Source of the DNA: Phaeobacter sp. A36a-5a
GTDB taxonomy: Bacteria > Pseudomonadota > Alphaproteobacteria > Rhodobacterales > Rhodobacteraceae
Length of the DNA: 64,000 nucleotides
Direction of reading: 5' to 3'
NCBI RefSeq assembly: GCF_037911135.1
Contig: NZ_JBBLYU010000001.1
Span: forward strand, 1,302,001-1,366,000
Positions 44,584 to 51,023 of this stretch are shown piece by piece (position 1 is the first letter of the stretch; the number at the start of each line of letters is the position of its first letter). A program made the translations under genes and the position numbers. The notes under the pieces are model-generated. The model was not told where the DNA came from, did not search any database, and was given only the letters and a program-made list of their open reading frames with translations.

Positions 44584-45207
44584 ATGACCTCTCGTGATCC
44601 AAAATCGCTCATCACTATTGCCCGTGCGTCGGGCGAGGCTGCCGAAACCGAGCCGCTGGATCTGGGCGCCCGTGTGCGTGAGCTGCGCAAGGCGCGGGAC
44701 TGGACATTGGAACATGCGGCCAATCAGGCCGGCCTGGCCCGATCGACCCTGTCAAAGATCGAAAATGGCCAGATGTCACCGACTTACGAGGCGTTGAAGA
44801 AGCTTGCAGTCGGGCTTCAGATCTCGGTTCCACAGCTGTTTACGCAGCCGCAGCGGGATCAGGTGAACGGGCGTCTGACGGTCACAAAGACCGGTCAGGG
44901 GTCTGCCCATGCGACCACCACCTACGAACATGAACTCTTGGCCGACAGCCTGACGCGCAAGCGGATGCTGCCTTATCGCGCCCGCGTTCGGGCGCGCTCG
45001 ATGGACGAGTTTGATGGTTGGGTGCGCCACGATGGAGAGGAATTCCTATACGTGCTGACCGGCGTCGTGCGGCTCTATACCGAGTTCTATGAACCGATCG
45101 AAATGCGGCGCGGTGACAGCGCCTATTATGATGCGGCGATGGGCCATAACGTGATTTCGCTCAGCGACGAAGACGCCAGTATCCTCTGGGTGACATCCCT
45201 GTCCTGA
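44584..45207 (+). CDS. XRE-family regulator with C-terminal cupin sensor
   Basis: A 207-residue transcriptional regulator. A Cro/C1-type helix-turn-helix covers about residues 27-82 (LGARVRELRKARDWTLEHAANQAGLARSTLSKIENGQMSPTYEALKKLA). A cupin fold covers about 125-205 (RVRARSMDEFDGWVRHDGEEFLYVLTGVVRLY, and MRRGDSAYYDAAMGHNVISLSD). Such proteins sense small ligands through the cupin and often regulate amine, amino acid or acyl-CoA genes next to them. The start at 44584 has AGGAAAA upstream; the frame is open to 44524 but lacks such a site. It is divergent from the acyl-CoA synthetase-FrnE pair, which is the most likely target. Confidence 0.88.
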   Translation: MTSRDPKSLITIARASGEAAETEPLDLGARVRELRKARDWTLEHAANQAGLARSTLSKIENGQMSPTYEALKKLAVGLQISVPQLFTQPQRDQVNGRLTVTKTGQGSAHATTTYEHELLADSLTRKRMLPYRARVRARSMDEFDGWVRHDGEEFLYVLTGVVRLYTEFYEPIEMRRGDSAYYDAAMGHNVISLSDEDASILWVTSLS

Positions 45208-45352
45208 TCATCGCAGGCGCAGCGGGGGCCGCGCGCGCTGCCGGACCATGCTCAGCCTGATGCAATCAGGATGATTTAGGTTGCAGACGTTCGCGCGCCA
45301 CCAAGGCAACCGCCATCGCCTGGCGCGTACCTAAGCCATGCGGGATCAGAGA

Positions 45353-45583
45353 TCAGTTCAGCTGATGCTCCAGCTCGCGGTGCAGGCTTTCCGTGTAGAG
45401 AAAATCATCCACTTCCTCACGCGCTTCGGTCAGCGTCAGATGGTGCGTTCGGGCGAGATAAGCCACAAACTTATCCTTGTCGTCGAACAGGGATGGGGCC
45501 GAGCGAGTTTGCAGATGCGGAAACCGTTGCTTGAGACGGGGCATCCTGTCGAACCAGCTGGCGCGGGCTGTTTGAACAGGCAT
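45353..45583 (-). CDS. Small conserved-type hypothetical protein
   Basis: A 76-residue cytoplasmic protein (MPVQTARASWFDRMPRLKQRF...). The start at 45583 has GGAGGG about 8 bases upstream, which is good support; an in-frame ATG at 45604 is weaker. The sequence has a basic N-terminal third and a helical acidic C-terminal two thirds (DDKDKFVAYLARTHHLTLTEAREEVDDFLYTESLHRELEHQLN). I do not recognise a family. The gene is isolated between the XRE regulator and the ars cassette and might be non-essential accessory DNA. Confidence 0.55.
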   Translation of the reverse strand: MPVQTARASWFDRMPRLKQRFPHLQTRSAPSLFDDKDKFVAYLARTHHLTLTEAREEVDDFLYTESLHRELEHQLN

Positions 45584-45665
45584 GGGGGGGTCCCTCCGGG
45601 TCAAAATTGCGCGTGGGTATTTATGCTAGCATTTTTTGCAAAAAAAGAAAGTCCGCGTCAGACGT

Positions 45666-45704
45666 GCTGCGCCCCGGCGCGGGGTGGACCGGCCGGGGCG
45701 CAGC
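45666..45704 (-). terminator. Long GC-rich inverted repeat after the ars cassette
   Basis: Perfect 13-base arms (GCTGCGCCCCGGC at 45666-45678 and GCCGGGGCGCAGC at 45692-45704) enclose 13 bases. On the minus strand a T-rich run follows about 20 bases beyond the stem, so it is not a classical terminator but may still end the ars transcript. Confidence 0.5.
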
Positions 45705-45774
45705 AATAGCAAGAGGCGGCTGACGGGATTGGTGCCAATCTCTGCCGGGATCCGTGTTCGCGTCAGGGGTAGCG

Positions 45775-46431
45775 TCAGCTGGGACGGAACAGGCGCGGCA
45801 AGAGGAGATGCGCCAGCCCGACGCCGATCACCTGCATCACGATGAACATCAGGATATGGCCGGGGTAGATCCCGGCGAAGGTGTCGCTGAACCCGCGTGC
45901 AATGGTGACCGCCGGATTGGCAAAGCTGGTGGAGGAAGTGAACCAATAGGCACCTGTGATGTAGAAGGCGACCAGCGTCGGCACGGCCTCGGGCCGCGAT
46001 CGCAACCCACCGAAGATCACGAAGAGCAATCCAAATGTCGCGAGGATTTCGGAGAACCACTGGGCCATACCGGTTCGGTGCATTGTGCTGGAGCTTTGCA
46101 GGATCGACAGATCGAACATCACGTGGCTTGCCCAGACGCCGAGGATGCCCCCTATGATCTGCGCCGCCAGGTAGGGCGGAACCGCGCGCCAGCTGTGGTC
46201 ACCGCGCAGCGCAAAGGCCAGCGTCACAGCCGGATTGAAATGCGCGCCCGAGATCGGCCCCAGCGTGGTGATGATCACATAGAGCATCGCGCCGGTTGCC
46301 ACCGCATTGGCCAGCAGCGCCAGCCCGACATTTCCGCCCGACAGGGTTTCGGCCATGATGCCGGAGCCCACGACGCCAATCAGCAGGAAACAGGTGCCTA
46401 GCCCCTCGGCCATCAGCTTCTGCGTGGTCAT
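45775..46431 (-). CDS. Aquaglyceroporin of the arsenic cassette (AqpS-like)
   Basis: A membrane channel of the MIP family, 218 residues with six helices and two NPA boxes: GAHFNPAVTL and SFANPAVTIAR. In Sinorhizobium meliloti an aquaglyceroporin in the ars operon (AqpS) replaces the ArsB pump: arsenate reduced in the cell leaves as arsenite through the channel. The neighbours here, an ArsR-ArsC fusion and ArsC, make the same role likely. The start overlaps the arsC stop (ATGA). The frame has its own ending about 190 bases before the small hypothetical gene. No arsB or acr3 gene is present. Confidence 0.85.
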   Translation of the reverse strand: MTTQKLMAEGLGTCFLLIGVVGSGIMAETLSGGNVGLALLANAVATGAMLYVIITTLGPISGAHFNPAVTLAFALRGDHSWRAVPPYLAAQIIGGILGVWASHVMFDLSILQSSSTMHRTGMAQWFSEILATFGLLFVIFGGLRSRPEAVPTLVAFYITGAYWFTSSTSFANPAVTIARGFSDTFAGIYPGHILMFIVMQVIGVGLAHLLLPRLFRPS

Positions 46432-46904
46432 GGCAGCTCTCCGATGCGTGTCAGCTCCTGGCGCAGGCTGTCACGATCCAGCGTCTCCAGCGGCAGATCA
46501 AGGAAGGCCAGCGCGCGGCGCTCCAGCCGCGCATAGGCGGTCTGAAAGGCAGCGTCCCAATCTGGCTCCGCGGCGGCGGCCGGATCCTCGATACCCCAAT
46601 GGGCGCGGAGCGGCGCGCCGGGCCAGATCGGGCAGGTTTCGCCTGCGGCGGAGGCGCAGACGGTGATCACAAGGTCCATCTCAGGGGCATCGGGGCCTGC
46701 AAATTCGTCCCAGCTTTTTGACCGGGCCGCGTCTGTGTCATGGCCTTTCTCATTCAGCAGAACCAATGACTGCGGATGCACTTTTCCGGCGGGTTTGGAT
46801 CCGGCGGAATAGGCGCGGACACGGCCATTACCATGGGTGTTCAGCAGCGTTTCCAGCAGGATAGACCGCGCTGAATTGCCGGTACAGAGGACGAGGATAT
46901 TCAT
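46428..46904 (-). CDS. arsC: Arsenate reductase, low-molecular-weight phosphatase type
   Basis: A cytoplasmic thioredoxin-coupled arsenate reductase of 158 residues. The catalytic P-loop LCTGNSARS has its cysteine at residue 7. The second and third redox cysteines lie in VCASAAGETCPIWPG, eight residues apart, as in Staphylococcus pI258 ArsC. The start at 46904 (MNILVLCTGN) is required by the fold; the open frame runs to 47060, which would overlap the preceding gene. Its stop overlaps the aquaporin start. This is the second ArsC domain in the cassette, because the gene upstream ends in another. Confidence 0.9.
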   Translation of the reverse strand: MNILVLCTGNSARSILLETLLNTHGNGRVRAYSAGSKPAGKVHPQSLVLLNEKGHDTDAARSKSWDEFAGPDAPEMDLVITVCASAAGETCPIWPGAPLRAHWGIEDPAAAAEPDWDAAFQTAYARLERRALAFLDLPLETLDRDSLRQELTRIGELP

Positions 46905-46920
46905 ATGGGAAACCCGTTTC

Positions 46921-47760
46921 TTAGGAGCGTTCGGTGGCTTTGTGACGGCCGATATCATCCAGATGATGTTGCAACGACAGTCGGTTGAGTGTGTCAAAAG
47001 GCAGCGCCGCAAAGGCCCGGATGCGATTGCGCAGCAGCCCGTAGGCCTGTTGATAGGCAAGCTGTTTCTGCGCCTCTGTCCCTCTGGTCATCACGGGATC
47101 AGGCAGGCCCCAATGGGCGCTCATGGGCTGACCGGGCCAGGCTGGGCAGGCTTCATTTGCGGCGTGATTGCAGACGGTAAAGACGAAATCCATCTGCGGC
47201 GCAACCTCGCCGGAGACCGCGCTGAGATGTTTGGAGCGCAAGGTGGCGGTGTCATGACCCTTGGCGCGCAGCAGCGCCAGAACTTCGAGTCGTGGGGCTG
47301 TCGCGGGCTGACTGCCAGCAGAATGCGCGATGAAGCGGCCATGCCCCTCCTGGGTCAGGATCGCCTCGGCCATGATCGACCGGGCTGAGTTGCCGGTGCA
47401 GATGAAGAGCACATTCAGCGGGCGCTCAGCCGTGGGGATGAGCGCCGTCTCGTGATCCGGCGGGGTGCAGATATCCGGGCGGTTCTGGCAGCAGTCGGAC
47501 AGCAGCTGATCAAACACCCCGCGCAGCCCGTTCAGATGTGCCTGATAGAGCAGAGACGTACCTTGCCGCTGCGACAGGATCAGCCCCGCCGCGCTGAGCG
47601 TTGAAAGATAAGCGGAAACGGTATTGGCCTTCTGTGCCAGCGCCGTCGCGATTTCGCCTGCGGGAACCGCATCGGGATATCGCCGCATCAGCAGACGAAA
47701 CAGCGCCAGCCGCTGGGGGTGGGCCAAGGCGGAAAGCTGTGATGTAAGCTTTATTTCCAT
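46921..47760 (-). CDS. ArsR regulator fused to an ArsC-type arsenate reductase
   Basis: A 279-residue fusion. Residues 1-100 form a winged-helix ArsR domain (LTSQLSALAHPQRLALFRLLMRR, then NTVSAYLSTLSAAGLILSQRQGTSLLYQA). Residues 113-265 form a low-molecular-weight phosphatase-type reductase: VLFICTGNSARSIMAEAIL and VCNHAANEACPAWPG, with all three redox cysteines. The classical ELCVCDL arsenite site of ArsR is absent. Instead cysteines 90, 91 and 98 (DCCQNRPDIC) resemble the C-terminal arsenite site known in Acidithiobacillus ArsR. The 28-base palindrome 47753-47780 covers its start codon. It heads the fusion-arsC-aqpS operon. The fusion could let the product of reduction reach the sensor directly, which is speculation. 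Confidence 0.88.
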   Translation of the reverse strand: MEIKLTSQLSALAHPQRLALFRLLMRRYPDAVPAGEIATALAQKANTVSAYLSTLSAAGLILSQRQGTSLLYQAHLNGLRGVFDQLLSDCCQNRPDICTPPDHETALIPTAERPLNVLFICTGNSARSIMAEAILTQEGHGRFIAHSAGSQPATAPRLEVLALLRAKGHDTATLRSKHLSAVSGEVAPQMDFVFTVCNHAANEACPAWPGQPMSAHWGLPDPVMTRGTEAQKQLAYQQAYGLLRNRIRAFAALPFDTLNRLSLQHHLDDIGRHKATERS

Positions 47761-47780
47761 ATTTCACGAAATACGGAAAT
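47753..47780 (-). promoter_or_regulatory. Probable ArsR operator overlapping its own start codon
   Basis: ATTTCCATATTTC (47753-47765) and GAAATACGGAAAT (47768-47780) form a 13-2-13 palindrome with one mismatch. This closely resembles the 12-2-12 operators of the ArsR/SmtB family. It covers the fusion gene's ATG (47758-47760), so binding would block transcription or the start site. Confidence 0.7.
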
Positions 47781-47812
47781 ACTATTCCTGCGTCAACCGT
47801 TTTGGCTGGCCG

Positions 47813-47847
47813 AAAAAAAGCCCGCCACCGATGACCGGGGCGGGCTT
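47813..47847 (-). terminator. Rho-independent terminator of the peptide-binding protein gene
   Basis: AAGCCCGCC (47818-47826) pairs with GGCGGGCTT (47839-47847), with T7 following on the minus strand. The structure lies 25 bases after the stop codon at 47872 and ahead of the ars promoter. Confidence 0.9.
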
Positions 47848-47871
47848 CTGTCAGCTGCTGCTGTGGCTTGG

Positions 47872-49698
47872 TCAGTCGGCCTGATACCACCAGACCTCTG
47901 GCATGTAGCTGATACCATCGCCGCTGACGGGCAGACGCTCGGGGAATTTCAACTCCTTGCGATGGGCGATGCGGCCTTCGGCGTATTGCCAGACCGGCAT
48001 CACATAGCGTCCTGCGGTCAGCAGACGGTCAAGCGCGCGGGCGGCGGCGGTGAAATCCTCTTTGCTTTTAGAGGTCAGCATGGCGTCGATCATTGCATCC
48101 ACGGCAGGGTCCTCGATCCCGATCAGATTGCGCGATCCCGGCTGCTGCGCAGCGTCGCTGCCCCAGTAAAGATATTGCTCGTTGCCGGGGCTGAGCGACA
48201 TCGAGCGGCGGAAGAAGGTCATGTCGTAGTCGAATTCCTGCTGACGTTCGACAAACTGGGCACTGTCCACCATGTCGGCCTCCAGCGCGATACCGAGACG
48301 TTCCAGAGCGCGGGCATAGATTTCCACGACCGAGCGCATCTCGCCTTCGCCCAGATTGCCGGGGGTCAACAGCACCTTGATCTCAAGCGCCTCGCCATCT
48401 GCGTTGCGCATGATGCCGTCTTGGACCGTCCATCCGGCCTCCGCCAGCAGTTTGGTTGCGGTGCGCAGGTTCTTGCGATTGCGCTCGCTCCCGTCGCTGA
48501 CCGGCAGCGTATAGCCCTCCATCACGCCGGGGAGCAGGCTGTCTTTGAACGGGGTCAAGAGCTCGCGCACCTTGCCTTCGGCAGCTCCCGGCTGCATGGC
48601 CAGATAGGAGTTCGAGAAATAGGAAGAAATCCGCGGCTGGGTGCCACCTGTCAGGGTTTCGTTCATATATTCGAAGTTGAACGCCTGGATCAGCGCTTCG
48701 CGCACCCGCCAATCGTCGAATGGGGCACGGCGGGTATTCATAGCGATGCCGGTCATGCCCGAAGGGTTGCCATTGGGGATGACGGTCTTGATCACCTCAC
48801 CGGAGGTCACCGCAGGAAAATCATAGGCCTTGTCCCATTTGGCGGCGTTGAATTCGCGGATTGCAGAAATTTCCCCGGCCTTGAAGGCCTCCAGCAGGAC
48901 GGTCTGGTCGCCATAGAAATCGAGCCGGATCTCGTCAAAATTATTGGTGCCGCGCCGCAGCGGCAGATCCTGTCCCCAGTACTCCGGGTTGCGGGAAAAA
49001 CGGATGAAACGACCGGGTTCGAAATCCGCCACCGTATAGGGGCCGGAGCCGATCGGGGCTTCCTGCAGGCCGGACTCGGCGAAATCCTTGCCTTGCCACT
49101 GCGCCTTCTTCAGGATCGGACGCAGCCCGGCGATCAGCGCCAGTTCGCGGTTGTCTTCGTTGAAGGTGATGCGCAGGCTGCGCTCTCCGGTCTGTTCGAT
49201 GCTGTCGATCTGGGTCCAGAACCGGCGGTAGCGGATATGCCCTTCCTGGCCGAGGGTCTGGTAGGACCAGATGACATCCTCGACCGTGACAGGCGATCCA
49301 TCGGAGAATCGGGCCTCGGGGCGCAGGGTGAATTCAACCCAGGCGCGATCTTCTGGCACCTCAATCGATTCGGCCAGCAGCCCGTAGAGGGTGAAAGGTT
49401 CATCCGCCGAGCGCCCCATCAGGCTCTCATATCCCCAGAAACGGAGCTGCCAGGGCGGGGTGCCTTTTTGGGCAAACGGGTTCAGCGTATCAAAGCCGCC
49501 GGTGTTGCCGAAGACCACGGTGCCGCCCTTGGGGGCATCGGCATTTGCATAGGGTAAAGACACAAAATCCGGTGGTAGTGCCGGGTCCCCATACATAGCT
49601 ATACCATGCGCTGATTCTGCCTGTGCAAAATTTGCGCATGCGCTGAGGATGATTCCGGCCAAGGCCGGTCGAACTCTAAAGAAAAAATCTGGACGCAC
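47872..49698 (-). CDS. Extracellular solute-binding protein family 5 (YejA-like)
   Basis: A periplasmic binding protein of 608 residues for an ABC transporter of peptides or similar compounds. The GTG start at 49698 (MRPDFFFRVRPALAGIILSACANFAQA) precedes a signal peptide with cleavage near AQA. SBP_bac_5 hallmarks include HGIAMYGDPALPPDF, GGTVVFGNTGGFDTLNPFAQKG, LRPEARFSDGSPVTVEDVIWSYQTL, GSGPYTVADFEPGRFIRFSRNPEYWG and IAMNTRRAPFDDWRVREALIQAFNFEY. The pattern is closest to YejA, which in E. coli binds oligopeptides and microcin C. No permease or ATPase gene is adjacent, so the rest of the transporter must lie elsewhere or beyond the reach of this window. The small RNA candidate lies 116 bases upstream, divergent. 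Confidence 0.88.
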   Translation of the reverse strand: MRPDFFFRVRPALAGIILSACANFAQAESAHGIAMYGDPALPPDFVSLPYANADAPKGGTVVFGNTGGFDTLNPFAQKGTPPWQLRFWGYESLMGRSADEPFTLYGLLAESIEVPEDRAWVEFTLRPEARFSDGSPVTVEDVIWSYQTLGQEGHIRYRRFWTQIDSIEQTGERSLRITFNEDNRELALIAGLRPILKKAQWQGKDFAESGLQEAPIGSGPYTVADFEPGRFIRFSRNPEYWGQDLPLRRGTNNFDEIRLDFYGDQTVLLEAFKAGEISAIREFNAAKWDKAYDFPAVTSGEVIKTVIPNGNPSGMTGIAMNTRRAPFDDWRVREALIQAFNFEYMNETLTGGTQPRISSYFSNSYLAMQPGAAEGKVRELLTPFKDSLLPGVMEGYTLPVSDGSERNRKNLRTATKLLAEAGWTVQDGIMRNADGEALEIKVLLTPGNLGEGEMRSVVEIYARALERLGIALEADMVDSAQFVERQQEFDYDMTFFRRSMSLSPGNEQYLYWGSDAAQQPGSRNLIGIEDPAVDAMIDAMLTSKSKEDFTAAARALDRLLTAGRYVMPVWQYAEGRIAHRKELKFPERLPVSGDGISYMPEVWWYQAD

Positions 49699-49778
49699 TT
49701 TTGCAACAATCCCGCTCTGGCCTTATTTTCATGAACACCAACGCTAACGGCGCTGCCGCGTCAATTCAAACTTTTAGC

Positions 49779-49807
49779 TTGGATGAGCGGGGGAAATTGC
49801 TTATAAA
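49779..49807 (+). promoter_or_regulatory. Sigma-70-type promoter of the small RNA candidate
   Basis: TTGGAT (49779-49784) and TATAAA (49802-49807) are separated by exactly 17 bases. Transcription would start near 49814. The promoter drives no open reading frame but precedes two hairpins and a terminator. Confidence 0.7.
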
Positions 49808-49813
49808 GGTCTC

Positions 49814-49888
49814 ACTGCTCGATAGGTTTCTTGCCTGTATGAAACCTGCCTCAATAACTTAACGCCCGCTTCGTGCGGGCGTTTTTTT
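49814..49888 (+). ncRNA. Candidate small regulatory RNA, about 75 nt
   Basis: The intergenic stretch holds a complete small transcription unit with no coding capacity. After the promoter at 49779-49807 comes a first hairpin (AGGTTTC at 49824-49830 with GAAACCT at 49841-49847, a 10-base loop). Next is a single-stranded AU-rich stretch (CTCAATAACTTAA) that could bind Hfq. A strong terminator hairpin follows (AACGCCCGC at 49861-49869 with GCGGGCGTT at 49875-49883, loop TTCGT) and ends in seven Ts. It is orphan: no gene on this strand ends ahead of it, because the nearest upstream gene is on the minus strand and its start is at 49698. Single-stranded loop TTGCCTGT and CCTGCCTC are possible seed regions. 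It could alternatively be a leader attenuator of bdhA, but the distance to that start (226 bases) argues against this. Confidence 0.7.
49861..49888 (+). terminator. Rho-independent terminator of the small RNA candidate
   Basis: A 9-bp stem with TTCGT loop and T7 on the plus strand. The reverse strand has no T-run, so the direction is clear. No protein gene precedes it on this strand. Confidence 0.9.
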
Positions 49889-50114
49889 GTGCGGTGCTTC
49901 GCGATATATTTGACGGGCTTGCCGGACGATGGTCGGCCCCGGTGGCGGTGCCCTTTCGGCGCACATCTCTTGCACGCGGTTGTTGCATGGGCCAGCATCT
50001 GGACCGTTTTGCCGCGGTTTCTCGCAACTTTCCGGCCGGGATTGCCGTTCCCTTTGCAGGTGCAGCATGTCACAGTTGCACCAATCAGGTATTGCACAGG
50101 AAGGGAAGAGCAAG
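49889..50114 (+). promoter_or_regulatory. Upstream region of bdhA with repeated TTGCA elements
   Basis: TTGCA occurs five times (starting 49970, 49983, 50054, 50076, 50092), with a TGCA at 50061-50064. Polyhydroxybutyrate regulators of the PhaR type bind TGC-rich sequences in Paracoccus and Rhodobacter, and bdhA is a polyhydroxybutyrate gene, so control by PhaR is plausible. No clear -35/-10 pair was found. Confidence 0.35.
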
Positions 50115-50888
50115 ATGACATTGACGGGCAAATGCGCGGTGATTACCGGGTCGAATTCCGGCATCGGGCTTGGGGTCGCGCGGGAAATGGCGCGGGCCGG
50201 GGCGGATGTGGTGCTGAATTCCTTTACCGACCGGGATGAGGACCACGCGCTGGCAGCTGGGATCGCCGAAGAATTCGGCGTCAAGGCGCGCTACATTCAG
50301 GCCGATATGTCCGATGCAGAGGCCTGCCGGGCATTGATCACCACGGCTGGGCGCTGCGACATTCTGATCAACAATGCGGGCATCCAGCATGTCGCACCTG
50401 TTGAGGACTTCCCGATCGACAAATGGAACGCCATCCTGGCGATCAACCTGTCATCGGCGTTCCACACGGCGGCGGCAGCGCTGCCGATGATGCGCGCTGC
50501 GGGGTGGGGCCGGATGATCAATATCGCCTCGGCGCATGGGCTGACGGCGTCGCCCTACAAATCCGCCTATGTCGCAGCCAAGCACGGCGTTGTCGGGCTG
50601 ACGAAGACATTGGCTCTGGAAACCGCAGAAGAGCCGATCACCGCCAATGCAATCTGCCCCGGTTACGTGCTGACCCCGCTGGTCGAGGCGCAGATCCCGG
50701 ACACCATGGAAAAGTACAATATGGGACGCGAAGAGGTCATCAAGAAGGTGATGCTGGAACGGCAGCCCTCACGCGAGTTTGCGACCGTGGAGCAGCTTGG
50801 TGGCACGGCAGTGTTCCTGTGCTCTGATGCGGCAGCCCAGATGACAGGCACCACGCTCAGCGTCGATGGTGGCTGGACCGCGCTGTAG
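50115..50888 (+). CDS. bdhA: D-3-hydroxybutyrate dehydrogenase
   Basis: A short-chain dehydrogenase of 257 residues that interconverts 3-hydroxybutyrate and acetoacetate with NAD in the mobilisation of polyhydroxybutyrate. The cofactor motif GSNSGIG lies at 12-18, the structural NNAG at 86-89, and the catalytic serine 139, tyrosine 152 and lysine 156 are in NIASAHGLTASPYKSAYVAAKHG. The substrate-specific TANAICPGYVLTPLVEAQI and the late RQPSREFATVEQLGG match bacterial 3-hydroxybutyrate dehydrogenases. The start at 50115 has GGAAGGG upstream; the frame runs back to 49929 without support. A patatin gene follows 135 bases later on the same strand. Confidence 0.94.
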   Translation: MTLTGKCAVITGSNSGIGLGVAREMARAGADVVLNSFTDRDEDHALAAGIAEEFGVKARYIQADMSDAEACRALITTAGRCDILINNAGIQHVAPVEDFPIDKWNAILAINLSSAFHTAAAALPMMRAAGWGRMINIASAHGLTASPYKSAYVAAKHGVVGLTKTLALETAEEPITANAICPGYVLTPLVEAQIPDTMEKYNMGREEVIKKVMLERQPSREFATVEQLGGTAVFLCSDAAAQMTGTTLSVDGGWTAL

Positions 50889-51023
50889 GCCGCGCGGAAA
50901 CCGGGGAGGGGGCCCGCCCCCTCTTGCCCCTGTTCAGGGCAATTCACCCCCGGAGTATTTTGAGAAAGGTGACACGCAGCGGGCATGGCTCCGCGGCGGG
51001 GACGCGCCGATCGGGAGGCAGAG

